A stretch of 64,000 nt of DNA from Acidobacteriota bacterium. GTDB taxonomy: Bacteria; Acidobacteriota; Blastocatellia; Pyrinomonadales; Pyrinomonadaceae. Both the position numbers and the translations under genes were made by a program. The notes under the pieces are model-generated. The model was not told where the DNA came from. It saw only the letters and a program-made list of their open reading frames with translations, and made no database searches. This document shows positions 17,926-26,205 of this stretch, piece by piece (positions within the stretch are counted from its first letter, which is position 1; each line of letters opens with the position of its first letter). The DNA is taken from contig QHXR01000001.1 in NCBI GenBank assembly GCA_003223025.1, positions 147,738-211,737 of the forward strand, given 5' to 3'.

Positions 17926-18531
17926 TCATGGATTCCCATCTCGATCCGAAAAATCCAATCCGCCTTCCACGCCTTTCTTGTCACCCGCCTTCCCGCTTCC
18001 TACAAACTGATTGAATTCCGCAGAACGATTCTTCGCAATGCTCAGCGTCTTCCATTCATTCGAACGAAAATGCTTTGCGAGAAAAACGATCTGACCGACG
18101 TGATAAGAATAGTGAGTGAGCTGTCGGTTGATCGCTTCGATGATCGAGTGCGGCTCGCCGCGAATCGTCACCGTTTTTGAAAAGTCTTCTTCTGTCAGCG
18201 GCTCGATCGCGCTGAAAAGAATCTGCCATCCTTCTTCCCAAAATTGCATGAGAGACGCTCGCGTGTCTTCGATCAGTTCGAATTCCGTGTCGCGATTCCG
18301 GTCGGCCTTCTCGCCATCGTTCGTCAGGAAGTCGGACCAACGCGATCGAAGATTTCCGGCGATATGTTTTACGATGAGCGCGACCGAGTTTGCTTCTTCA
18401 TCGATCGTCGCGAAGAATTCTTCGTCGGAGACTTGTTCGATCGCCCGCTCCGCGAGTTTCTTGGCGTTACAGAATGATGAGAGAGCGTCGGCGTGATAAT
18501 TTTCGATGAAGGATTTCGTCATTTTTTCCAT
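17926..18531 (-). CDS. DinB-like/DUF1572 family protein
   Basis: About 201 residues with the helical pattern of the DUF1572/YizA branch of the DinB four-helix-bundle superfamily: SVALIVKHIAGNL(R)SRW, then INRQLTHYSYHVGQIVFLAKH, where conserved His residues usually form a metal site. Members are linked to thiol or metal chemistry but this branch is uncharacterised. ATG codons at 18531 and 18522 are both possible; the frame extends to 18627 only through repeat sequence. The last residues (after GSGKAGDKKG) overlap one arm-like stretch of a TTCGTGT repeat. Confidence 0.8.
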   Translation of the reverse strand: MEKMTKSFIENYHADALSSFCNAKKLAERAIEQVSDEEFFATIDEEANSVALIVKHIAGNLRSRWSDFLTNDGEKADRNRDTEFELIEDTRASLMQFWEEGWQILFSAIEPLTEEDFSKTVTIRGEPHSIIEAINRQLTHYSYHVGQIVFLAKHFRSNEWKTLSIAKNRSAEFNQFVGSGKAGDKKGVEGGLDFSDRDGNP

Positions 18532-18554
18532 GGGGTCTCGGTCACGACAACGCT

Positions 18555-18729
18555 TTTGTGGCTTGCCGCATTCTTTCGGCTTCGCCGCTCGGTGTGCGGA
18601 AAAGCTATGCTTTTCCGTCAAGTCCAAAATAATATCGCGGCTCCGCCGCCCTTAAGATTCCGAGAACGCTCTCTAAAATTTTTAGTGGTATGCAGGTCGG
18701 CGAAGCCGATAGAACGCGGCAAGCCGCAA
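18555..18729. repeat. Long inverted repeat with GGCTTCGCCG and GCGGCTTGCCGC words
   Basis: The left arm at about 18555-18588 (TTGTGGCTTGCCGCATTCTT, then CGGCTTCGCCG) pairs with 18690-18729 (TCGGCGAAGCCG, then GCGGCAAGCCGC). Mismatches are few. Internal hairpins such as GGAAAAGCTATGCTTTTCC and CGGCTCCGCCG lie between. It fills the gap between hisS and the DinB-like gene. Confidence 0.85.
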
Positions 18730-18732
18730 ACA

Positions 18733-20094
18733 TTATCCGGTGATTAGGCCCGCAGCTTCCGACGCACTTACCATCTGCTCCTCACCCGACTTCATATTCT
18801 TCAACTTCACTTTCCCGGCAGCGATCTCGCTCTCGCCGAGGATCGCGACGTAGGGAACTCGAAGAGCATCGGCGTACTTCATCTGCTTGCCGAACTTGTC
18901 GGGTTCGGGATAGACCGTAACGCGAACTCCGGACGAACGCAGGTCGTCCGCAAGTTTCAACGATTCAGCGATCGTCTCTTCGCTCCAGATCGTGACCATC
19001 ACGTCGGCCGGTGCCGCGTCGGCGATCTCGGGCGGGAACATTCCGCGTTCTTCCATGACGACGAGGATGCGCTCGAGTCCGATCGACAATCCGCACGCGG
19101 GAATCTGTTCCTTGCCGAACATTCCGATCAAGCCATCGTATCGTCCGCCGCCGGCTAGTGAGCCGGCGAGATCGGGGACGTTGATCTCCATGATCGTGCC
19201 GGTGTAATACGACAGGCCGCGGGCGAGCGACGGATCGATTTGGATCGGAGCTTTGCCGGCGAATTTCAGGATTTGTCCGATCGATGTGAGCACTTCGTTG
19301 CTGACGATATTTATGAGATTGCTGACGATCGTCCGGTTTACGTCTTTTCCTTCGTCGACGATCTTTTGCGTCTGTTCAAAGATCGTCAGAAGCATCCCGG
19401 CTGCGTCGTCCGTCACTCCGCGATCCGCAAGCTCCTTTGCGACGCCTTCGTTTCCGATCTTGTCCAGCTTGTCGATCGCGACAAGTGCGTCGCCGTGCAA
19501 TTCGGCGGGCACGCCGGCGGTGTCGAGAATGTCAGTGAGGATCTCTCGATGATTGATGCGAACGACGAAGTCCGCAAAACCAAGTCTCGTCAGGATCTCG
19601 CTCGCGGCATTTATCAACTCCGCCTCGACGACCATCGACGTCGATCCGATCGCATCGACATCGCACTGATAGAATTCGCGATAACGTCCCTTCGCCGGAC
19701 GATCCGCACGCCACACGGGTTGTATCTGATATCGCTTAAAGAATTTCGGGATGTCGTTTTTACGATTCGCGACGACGCGTGCGAGCGGGACGGTCAGGTC
19801 GTAGCGCAAAGCCAAGTCACTTAGCGATTGCGGATTTCGGATTTCGGATTTCGGATTTTCGGAGAGAGCGGCGTCAAGCTTTTCTCCGCGTTTCAAGATC
19901 TTGTAGATGAGCTGATTGCCTTCCTCGCCGTACTTTCCCATCAGCGTTTCGAGATTCTCGACAGACGGAGTTTCGAGCGGCTCGAAGCCGTAGGATTCGT
20001 AGACCTTCTTGATGACGCCAATGACGTATTCGCGCTTCCGCACATCGGCCGGAAGAAAATCGCGCATGCCACGGGCTGGGTTCGTTTTCGACAT
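18733..20094 (-). CDS. hisS: Histidyl-tRNA synthetase
   Basis: A class II synthetase of 453 residues charging tRNA-His. Motif 1 region (PVENLETL-like near residue 45), motif 2 (FYQCDVDAIG region), the two histidine-specific blocks (LARGLSYYTG and the A-site GGRYDGL) and a C-terminal anticodon-binding domain (VMVTIWSEE onward) are present. An unusual insertion near residues 78-90 (ENPKSEIRNPQS) is encoded by a tandem GGATTTC repeat at 19830-19862 and lies just before the conserved LALRYDLTVPLAR strand. The frame stays open, so the enzyme is probably functional. Confidence 0.95.
   Translation of the reverse strand: MSKTNPARGMRDFLPADVRKREYVIGVIKKVYESYGFEPLETPSVENLETLMGKYGEEGNQLIYKILKRGEKLDAALSENPKSEIRNPQSLSDLALRYDLTVPLARVVANRKNDIPKFFKRYQIQPVWRADRPAKGRYREFYQCDVDAIGSTSMVVEAELINAASEILTRLGFADFVVRINHREILTDILDTAGVPAELHGDALVAIDKLDKIGNEGVAKELADRGVTDDAAGMLLTIFEQTQKIVDEGKDVNRTIVSNLINIVSNEVLTSIGQILKFAGKAPIQIDPSLARGLSYYTGTIMEINVPDLAGSLAGGGRYDGLIGMFGKEQIPACGLSIGLERILVVMEERGMFPPEIADAAPADVMVTIWSEETIAESLKLADDLRSSGVRVTVYPEPDKFGKQMKYADALRVPYVAILGESEIAAGKVKLKNMKSGEEQMVSASEAAGLITG
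19830..19862. repeat. In-frame GGATTTC tandem repeat inside hisS
   Basis: Four iterations of GGATTTCGGATTTC-type heptamer sequence inside the hisS coding region. It encodes NPKSEIRNPQ-like residues absent from typical HisRS at this position. Confidence 0.85.
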
Positions 20095-20112
20095 AAGGAG
20101 TTATTTCAGAAA

Positions 20113-20212
20113 ATTACAAAATTAATAATTAACGATTACAAAATTACTCTCGACGATATCCAAGGTTCTTTCGAGAGTAATTGAATAATTGAGTAATTAT
20201 TAATTTTGTAAT
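20113..20212. repeat. AT-rich inverted repeat upstream of hisS
   Basis: ATTACAAAATTAATAATT at 20113-20130 pairs exactly with 20195-20212, and ATTACTCTCGA near 20145 pairs with TCGAGAGTAAT at 20171-20181. It is followed by a GACTGCCTC...GAGGCAGTC hairpin (20213-20239) that may terminate the upstream barrel gene. Confidence 0.85.
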
Positions 20213-20276
20213 GACTGCCTCGAAAGAAAAGAGGCAGTCTGCCAGACCGCCTCAACAGTGCAAATTGATTCTATAA

Positions 20277-20888
20277 TTACTTACTCAAAAACGTGTAACC
20301 GACGAAGAATAACTGTGCGTCATAGCCGGGGTTCTCGATCCCGCGGCTCGCGTTGGAGATGTGATAGAAGTTATAGCCGACCGTGATCGCCTTCTTATTC
20401 GCGAGACGATATTCGATCCCGCCTCCGCCCGCCGTGCTGAAGTTGAACTTCTTTCCGGTCGCGTTCGGTGTTCGTTCCGTGAAAGGCATGAAGCCGAGAG
20501 CGAGGCCGATGAACGGTTGGATCTTTTTACGCGGGCGAAAGTTTCCCTGTAGCCCGATCGGTGCAAGTCCGATCCCGACTCTGGTCTCACGCGTCGGAGT
20601 TACCGTAGTTCCCGAAACGACCTTGTCGGGATAATTCATGACGAGAAGCGAAGCGTCGAGCGTGTATTTCAGATTGATCCAGTCACTGTTGTTAAATCGT
20701 CGAGAATAGCGCAAAGCCCCGATGCCTAACTGTGCGTCCCAAGTCCGTCCGCCGATCGCGAATGTTCGAACCGCTGGTGCGTAACCGCCCCACACCATCA
20801 ATTCGCTTTTGCCCGGTTCCTCGTGCTGCGCAGAAACGCAAAACGCGAGCAGCATCAGCCAAAAGGCAGATCCAAGAATCTTTTTCAT
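20277..20888 (-). CDS. PagL-like acyloxyacyl hydrolase (lipid A 3-O-deacylase family)
   Basis: A 203-residue outer-membrane beta-barrel with a signal peptide (ending FCVSAQ). The C-terminal block YNFYHISNASRGIENPGYDAQ matches the PagL signature HxSNxx...NPG, where His and Ser are catalytic. PagL removes the 3-O acyl chain of lipid A. In the Pseudomonas enzyme a Glu 14 residues after the His completes the active site; here that position appears to be Asp. The C-terminus ends in an aromatic-rich strand (FFVGYTFLSK). A paralogue lies directly upstream. Family call good; enzymatic activity uncertain. Confidence 0.72.
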   Translation of the reverse strand: MKKILGSAFWLMLLAFCVSAQHEEPGKSELMVWGGYAPAVRTFAIGGRTWDAQLGIGALRYSRRFNNSDWINLKYTLDASLLVMNYPDKVVSGTTVTPTRETRVGIGLAPIGLQGNFRPRKKIQPFIGLALGFMPFTERTPNATGKKFNFSTAGGGGIEYRLANKKAITVGYNFYHISNASRGIENPGYDAQLFFVGYTFLSK

Positions 20889-20939
20889 ATGTGATTAGTG
20901 CGGAGAAGTAAAACGACGAGATTCTACGCTACGCGGCTC

Positions 20940-21614
20940 CTATTTGTAAAAGGATGAGTATCCGACGTAGAAGATGTTCGCGTTGTAGCCGGGGTTGATC
21001 TCGCCGATGTTCATGTTGGAAATGTGAAAATAGCGATAGCCGAAGTTCACCGTATGCCGGGAATCCACGCTGTACATGATGCCGCCGCCGAAGTCGCCGG
21101 AGAAGTTGTAATTCGGACTTTGCGGGACCGGGACCGGCTTGCGTGTGAAGATAAATCCGGCGCTCGTTTGGACGTAAGGTTTGATCCTACGGGCGGGGAG
21201 AAACACGAAGCGAAAGCCGGCAGGATGAATCGCGGCGCCATAGGTGTTTTGCCGGACCGTGTACTTTGATTTGTCGGAATCTTTGTTCGCACTGGGCGAT
21301 GGATCCGTGACCTCGTTGCTGAGCGCCATCGCGATCGGCATTGTTTCGAAAAGATATTCGTACGTGACTCCCTTTGTCGTTCCGATCACGCGACCCCAGC
21401 GAAAACTTCCGAGTGCGAATTGTCGCCCGTCGGTATCGTATTCTTTTTTACCGCTAAAAAATGTCGGCTGCATCGGCGCGTATCCGAACTCGATCGACCA
21501 TTCCTTCGATCCTCGCCGAAGTTTCCAGCCACCCGTCTCCGGCCGGTCCTGAGTGGAAACATTAAAAATCAGCGCACCGATAACGAGCAGGAAAACGGGG
21601 ACAAAGCGAAACAC
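20940..21614 (-). CDS. PagL-like acyloxyacyl hydrolase paralogue
   Basis: A 224-residue relative of the preceding barrel with the signature YRYFHISNMNIGEINPGYNAN near its C-terminus and a terminal strand ending YVGYSSFYK. I start at GTG 21614, which has GGAGGG 7 nt upstream and gives a clean signal peptide (FRFVPVFLLVIGALIFNVS); the frame's first TTG at 21656 is less likely. At the third catalytic position this copy has Asn instead of Glu/Asp, so it may be inactive as a deacylase or use a different residue. The two genes are 51 bp apart and likely a duplication sharing a transcript. Confidence 0.7.
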   Translation of the reverse strand: MFRFVPVFLLVIGALIFNVSTQDRPETGGWKLRRGSKEWSIEFGYAPMQPTFFSGKKEYDTDGRQFALGSFRWGRVIGTTKGVTYEYLFETMPIAMALSNEVTDPSPSANKDSDKSKYTVRQNTYGAAIHPAGFRFVFLPARRIKPYVQTSAGFIFTRKPVPVPQSPNYNFSGDFGGGIMYSVDSRHTVNFGYRYFHISNMNIGEINPGYNANIFYVGYSSFYK

Positions 21615-21717
21615 GACAAACCCTCCGACAAATTTATTGCGAACGCATCGTTTCAAAACAGCGCTCGCGTCTTGGTCGAAGTCTATGAATTTTTCGTGCC
21701 AAAAACTGACGGGAAGA

Positions 21718-22230
21718 TTACCGTTCGGATAAGTAGGCGCGGCTTAGCTCGACGTAGTTTCGCGAGGACTGCGCTAGATTTTCGAGTTCGTTTGACGTGA
21801 GTTGTCGCTTCACTCGAGCCGGAGCTCCCATGATCAGCGATTCGGGCGGAATGATCGTTCCGGGTGTGACCAGGCAACCGGCGGCGACAAGGGAATTTCT
21901 TCCGATCCGGGCGCCGTCGAGGACGATCGATCCGATACCGATCAAGCATCCTGTCTCAACGTAACAGCCGTGCAGCGTGACACGATGTCCGACGGTGATC
22001 TCGTCTTCGAGGATCGTGGAATGCTTCTTGGAGCTGACGTGAATGACGGTCGCGTCCTGGATGTTGGTCCGCTCGCCGATGCGGATATGATTAACATCTC
22101 CGCGAACTATCGATCCGAACCAAACGCTCGATTCAGCGCCGATCTCGACATCGCCGATGACGATCGCGTCATCGGTCACGAACGCGGTTTCGTGGATCTT
22201 CGGCGTCGAATTCTTGAATGGTTTGATCAT
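21718..22230 (-). CDS. Gamma-carbonic-anhydrase-like hexapeptide-repeat protein
   Basis: A 170-residue left-handed beta-helix protein of the gamma-carbonic anhydrase/PaaY/YrdA group. Zinc-ligand positions are visible as VIHV and VGHRVTLHGC, with hexapeptide repeats running through IGDVEIGAESSVWFG and IGIGSIVLDGARIG, and a C-terminal helix. Members are trimeric; many have weak or no carbonic anhydrase activity. Its ATG overlaps the murJ stop by one base (TGATG), so translation is probably coupled. Confidence 0.9.
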   Translation of the reverse strand: MIKPFKNSTPKIHETAFVTDDAIVIGDVEIGAESSVWFGSIVRGDVNHIRIGERTNIQDATVIHVSSKKHSTILEDEITVGHRVTLHGCYVETGCLIGIGSIVLDGARIGRNSLVAAGCLVTPGTIIPPESLIMGAPARVKRQLTSNELENLAQSSRNYVELSRAYLSER

Positions 22231-23978
22231 CAGGCACGCCTCAGTTTTTTCGCGAAGATCGAATACAACTTCTCGATCTCAGTTACGCCCAGAAGTTTCG
22301 CCATTCCGACGAAGATCAATCCGCCGACCGCGATCGGGACGAATGCTTCAATGAATTTTACCGAGAAGCTTCGAGTGGGAAATTCCGATTCGAGAAACAG
22401 CAGACTGAAATAACACGCTGCCGACATCACCGCCGATGCGAACGCGATCTTCATAAATCCCTTCAGGATATTTCGTCCGTTGATACGTTTGATACGCGAT
22501 CGCATGATGACCGCGAGTGCGACGAAGTTGACTATCGCGACGACCGATGTTGCGAGTGCAACTCCGACGTGGCCGAGTCCTGTCGGACGACCCGGTTCGA
22601 CCGCTACGGTCGAGAGCCAGCTCATGAAAAAGTACGACGCAACTGCGTTCACGAAGATCGAAGCGACTCCGACGAGCATCGGCGTCTTAGCATCATCCAT
22701 CGCGTAGAACGCCGGCGAGAGAACTTTGATCGCGGCGTAACCCGTCAGTCCGATCGCGTATCCGCTCAATGCCCACGCGGTCATCGGAACGTCAGATTCC
22801 TTGAATGCACCGCCGCTATGCAGGTAAAGAAGTCTGATGATCGGTTGGCCGAGAACGATGAGGCCGCAGGCCGACGGAAGTGTCATCAAGAAAACCAGGT
22901 TCATCGATGACGAAAGCGTGTCACGAAAATCCTTTGTGTTGCCTTGTGCCGCGAGCCGGGAAAGAACCGGGATCGAAGCCGTTCCGACCGCGACACCGAA
23001 GATCCCGATCGGGAACTGCATCAACCGAAACGCATAGCCGAGCCATGAAATGCCGCCGTCGATACTCGATACGAAAAACGTATTGACGAGCACATTGATC
23101 TGAACCGCCGACGTTCCGAGGATCGCCGGGCCCATCAAACGCATGACTCGCTTCACGCCGGGGTCTACGAAGCTCAGCAGCGGACTGAATCGAAATCCAA
23201 CCTTGTACAGCGACGGGATCTGCATGACGAATTGCGCCGCGCCGCCGATGAGCGTGCCGATCGACATGCCGATGATCGCCCATTGAGCGGGCCCATCCGG
23301 AATCATATTTCGATCGACGGAAGTCGTCCATGAACCGCCGCTGAGCCAGTACGCGAAGAGTAATCCGAATACGATGGATGTGATGTTGAATACCGTCGAC
23401 GCCGATGCCGGAACTCCGAAAATTCCTTTGGTATTTAGAACGCCCATCGCGACCGCCGCGAGCGCGACAAGCAGGATGAACGGGAACATGATCTGCGTCA
23501 GCGTCGTGGCAAGCGCGGCTTTCTCGGGAGAGAATCCGTCGGCGATGAGATTGACGAATTGGCGCGAGAAGATAATTCCGATGATCGTAATAACGCTCAG
23601 CACAACGGCAAGCGCGTTCAGCACGAGACTCGCGAGCTTCCATGCTTCCTGCTCGCTTTTTGTGATCTGATAATCGGTGAAAACTTTTACGAACGCCGCA
23701 GAAAGCGCGCCTTCCGCAAAGAGGTCGCGGAGCACGTTCGGGATTCGGAACGCGAGTTGAAATGCATCGTTAAGAAATCCGGCACCGAAAAAATGTGCGA
23801 AGACCTGCTCACGTATCAGCCCAAGCACGCGTGAGAACATAACCGCGATCGAGACGATCCCGGCGGATCGGGCGACGCTCTGCGGCTTACCGGCGTCGAC
23901 CGCATTCTCCGAGGAGACCGGTTCGGCGAGTTGTTCTGGTTGTTCGGAAGAGGGAGGCTCTTGTTCGATGTCGTTCAT
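22230..23978 (-). CDS. murJ: Lipid II flippase MurJ
   Basis: A 582-residue polytopic membrane protein of the MVF family that flips the peptidoglycan precursor lipid II. After a 40-residue Glu/Gln/Ser-rich cytoplasmic lead come the signature SVARSAGIVSIAVMFSRVLGLIREQ and FRIPNVLRDLFAEGALSAAFVKVF, then about 14 hydrophobic helices. The lead is longer than in enteric MurJ. It overlaps the gamma-carbonic-anhydrase-like gene downstream. Confidence 0.94.
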   Translation of the reverse strand: MNDIEQEPPSSEQPEQLAEPVSSENAVDAGKPQSVARSAGIVSIAVMFSRVLGLIREQVFAHFFGAGFLNDAFQLAFRIPNVLRDLFAEGALSAAFVKVFTDYQITKSEQEAWKLASLVLNALAVVLSVITIIGIIFSRQFVNLIADGFSPEKAALATTLTQIMFPFILLVALAAVAMGVLNTKGIFGVPASASTVFNITSIVFGLLFAYWLSGGSWTTSVDRNMIPDGPAQWAIIGMSIGTLIGGAAQFVMQIPSLYKVGFRFSPLLSFVDPGVKRVMRLMGPAILGTSAVQINVLVNTFFVSSIDGGISWLGYAFRLMQFPIGIFGVAVGTASIPVLSRLAAQGNTKDFRDTLSSSMNLVFLMTLPSACGLIVLGQPIIRLLYLHSGGAFKESDVPMTAWALSGYAIGLTGYAAIKVLSPAFYAMDDAKTPMLVGVASIFVNAVASYFFMSWLSTVAVEPGRPTGLGHVGVALATSVVAIVNFVALAVIMRSRIKRINGRNILKGFMKIAFASAVMSAACYFSLLFLESEFPTRSFSVKFIEAFVPIAVGGLIFVGMAKLLGVTEIEKLYSIFAKKLRRA

Positions 23979-24078
23979 TTAAGGCGCGTCGTTTCCGAGT
24001 GAAAGTTTGCAATATCTTGCGGAGATTGGAAAGTCCGCAGCGGCTCTGCAGCTCGCGAATGCGAGCGGCGGCGTGTCT

Positions 24079-24277
24079 TAGCTCGCGTATGCGAGCGACA
24101 GCATAAAGCCCCCAGCCTTAGCTGGGGGGGAGCGCGTAGAAATGAAGAAGCTCGCGTAGGCGAGCGACAGCCGATTCAATCTCAGTCTGCCGCTCGCATA
24201 CGCGAGCTCGCGCCGATTTTTCATTTACCCCAGCTAAGGCTGGGGGCTTTATGCTGCCGCTCGCTACGCGAGCTAAG
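24079..24277. repeat. About 50-bp-arm inverted repeat upstream of murJ
   Basis: 24079-24128 pairs with 24229-24277. Each arm joins an AGCTCGCGTATGCGAGC-type palindrome to CATAAAGCCCCCAGC. The loop carries two more GCTCGCGTAGGCGAGC-type hairpins, and a further unit lies at 24050-24067. The gap 23979-24350 otherwise holds only the terminator at 24298 and no gene. Confidence 0.9.
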
Positions 24278-24297
24278 ACGGACGTCACATACAAAAC

Positions 24298-24329
24298 AAA
24301 AAGAGGCCTGCCAACCGGCACGCCTCTTT
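24298..24329 (-). terminator. Rho-independent terminator of the carboxypeptidase gene
   Basis: Read on the minus strand: AAAGAGGCGTGCCGG, short loop, then GGCAGGCCTCTTTTTG. It lies about 20 bp after the dacB-like stop codon. Confidence 0.85.
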
Positions 24330-24350
24330 GTCGATCTACGCGTTGTCCAT

Positions 24351-25775
24351 TTACTCGTTGTTCGCCGCCATCCGGCCGGGATATGAGAACCGCGTTCTCG
24401 ACATCCGGTAATCGAGCGAGATCGGTGTGTACGCGATCGGAGCCGGACCACCGAACTGGCTTTGGATCAGCGACACATAATTATTCTGGAAGCTGCGGAA
24501 TCGTGCCGTACTGCCGCGTTGATTGAAGATGACAAATAAGAGTTTGCCGTTACGCGTGTTGATCTCGCCGCTAAGCGCACTCGCTCCGCCATCGGTCTGT
24601 CCGAGTGTTCCGGTCTTCCCGATGATGCTGCCCGAAGCGAAGTCGGTATCAAAGCGATTCTCGAGAGTTCCTCGATCGAGCCCGGCGACCGGCATAATGT
24701 CCGCGAACGTCATCTTATATGAGGCAAGGTCCGTTCGAAGGACACGCAAAAGTTTCATCATCGCAGCCGGCGAAACACGATTGATGCCGAGTCCACTCGA
24801 CGTCGCGAGCGAGAATTCGTAAGGCTGAACACGTGCGTTCTGCTGGACGAGTCGGGCAACTGCGTACGGCCCGCCGACCATGTCGCCGAGACGCTCGGCG
24901 ACAAAATTATTCGAGTAGCACATCATCACTTTGACGATGTCGCGCATCGGAGTTGATTCGTGCGTGAACAAAAGTTTTGCGTTGCTAGGCATCGGCTGCA
25001 CGTAAACGCTGCCGGTGATCATGACGGTCGGAAGCCCGGTGCTCGGATTCGTCTTGCCAGAGTTGATGAGGTAGTTCGTCCACGTTCGCGAAGCCGCGGC
25101 ACTCCTCTTGGCGGCGTCCAGCGTAGTGAACAATGCCTGGCTCGAACGCTGCGGTGACGTCGAGTAGTTCATCGCGAAATTATCCGTCACGATGAGGTCG
25201 CCCGAGATCGTCCGGATACCCATTCGATTGAGCTCGGCCGCCAGTGCAACCGCGTGCTCGAAACCGAAGATCGGGTCGCGGCCCGAGATGTAAAGATTTC
25301 CGTGGATCGTCTGCGTTTCTTTCTCGTAACTGCCATCGGTCCAGACGCTGGTCGGGAATCGATAGTCGGGGCCGAAAGTTTTCAGCACGGCGTAAGAAGT
25401 CGCGATCTTTACGTTCGAAGCCGGATTGAGGGGAACGTTCGACATGCTGTCAACGACCACATTTCCGTCCATCGTCTCGACGAGCACGCCGGAATATCCG
25501 GGTATCGCCGTCTCGGCCAGGATCGGAAAAGACGATCGAACGAGTTTGAGCGAAGCTCCCTGGGTCGGCGATATCGAGCTGCTTCCGGTTTTCTTTACGA
25601 GAGGATTCGTCGAAGCTGACGGATCGGAATAGACTTTCAGATCCTGAAACAGCGGCTTGGACGGCGCAGTGGACGTCGTTGTTTGTGAACTGTCACCTTG
25701 ACCGTAAACGCCGGTGTATAAAAGCATGGCGGCAACGATCAAAAGCAGGGAATTTTTTGTTCTAAAACTGTTCAT
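24351..25775 (-). CDS. dacB: D-alanyl-D-alanine carboxypeptidase/endopeptidase (PBP4 type)
   Basis: A 474-residue class C low-molecular-mass penicillin-binding protein (peptidase S13) that trims or cleaves peptidoglycan peptides. The N-terminus is a signal peptide (SLLLIVAAMLLYTGVYGQ) and the next 60 residues are Ser/Thr/Pro-rich. The three active-site motifs are present: SNVK within NPASNVKIATSY, SNN within CYSNNFVAERL, and KTGT within IGKTGTLGQTDGG. An inserted domain lies between the first two motifs, as in PBP4. It stands alone with its own terminator. Confidence 0.9.
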   Translation of the reverse strand: MNSFRTKNSLLLIVAAMLLYTGVYGQGDSSQTTTSTAPSKPLFQDLKVYSDPSASTNPLVKKTGSSSISPTQGASLKLVRSSFPILAETAIPGYSGVLVETMDGNVVVDSMSNVPLNPASNVKIATSYAVLKTFGPDYRFPTSVWTDGSYEKETQTIHGNLYISGRDPIFGFEHAVALAAELNRMGIRTISGDLIVTDNFAMNYSTSPQRSSQALFTTLDAAKRSAAASRTWTNYLINSGKTNPSTGLPTVMITGSVYVQPMPSNAKLLFTHESTPMRDIVKVMMCYSNNFVAERLGDMVGGPYAVARLVQQNARVQPYEFSLATSSGLGINRVSPAAMMKLLRVLRTDLASYKMTFADIMPVAGLDRGTLENRFDTDFASGSIIGKTGTLGQTDGGASALSGEINTRNGKLLFVIFNQRGSTARFRSFQNNYVSLIQSQFGGPAPIAYTPISLDYRMSRTRFSYPGRMAANNE

Positions 25776-25841
25776 CGATTATTACTTCGACCGCTGACGC
25801 TGTGGGCAGGCTTTTTATCGCCCGGGTGATAGGCCGACGCT

Positions 25842-25872
25842 AGTATACCACGACCACAGACCATGTTTTCAA
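25842..25872 (-). promoter_or_regulatory. Weak candidate promoter for dacB
   Basis: On the minus strand TTGAAA (25872-25867), a 19-nt spacer and TATACT (25847-25842), about 65 nt upstream of the dacB ATG. The spacer is longer than ideal. Confidence 0.3.
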
Positions 25873-25973
25873 CGCTTTATCTGAGGGCCATCTCCCATCA
25901 GAATTCGTGACATTCCGATGAATTTACCTGACGCCGGGATGCAAGTAGTTTTGCTGGCGGAATGCGGAATAAT

Positions 25974-26140
25974 GCCCGCGAAAAACGCGAAAGGACGCGA
26001 AAAGGAATTTTTGCCCGCTAATAACGCGAATACACGCGAATAGAAATCCATTTTCCATTCGCGTTATTTTCCATTCGCGTTAATTGGCGTTATTCGCGCG
26101 CAAAAATTCCTTTTCGCGTCCTTTCGCGTTTTTCGCGGGC
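25974..26140. repeat. Perfect 40-bp inverted repeat of iterated CGCGAAA words
   Basis: 25974-26013 (begins GCCCGCGAAAAACGCGAAAG) and 26101-26140 are exact complements. The 87-bp loop holds a second, imperfect set of ACGCGAAT / ATTCGCGT words. This fills the gap between dacB and the glycosylase gene (25776-26205), where no gene is seen. Confidence 0.95.
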
Positions 26141-26205
26141 AAGGGTTTTTCAAAATCGAATTTCGTTGACGCTGAATCAACGCGGACGTAGAATTTAGAG
26201 GCCCC

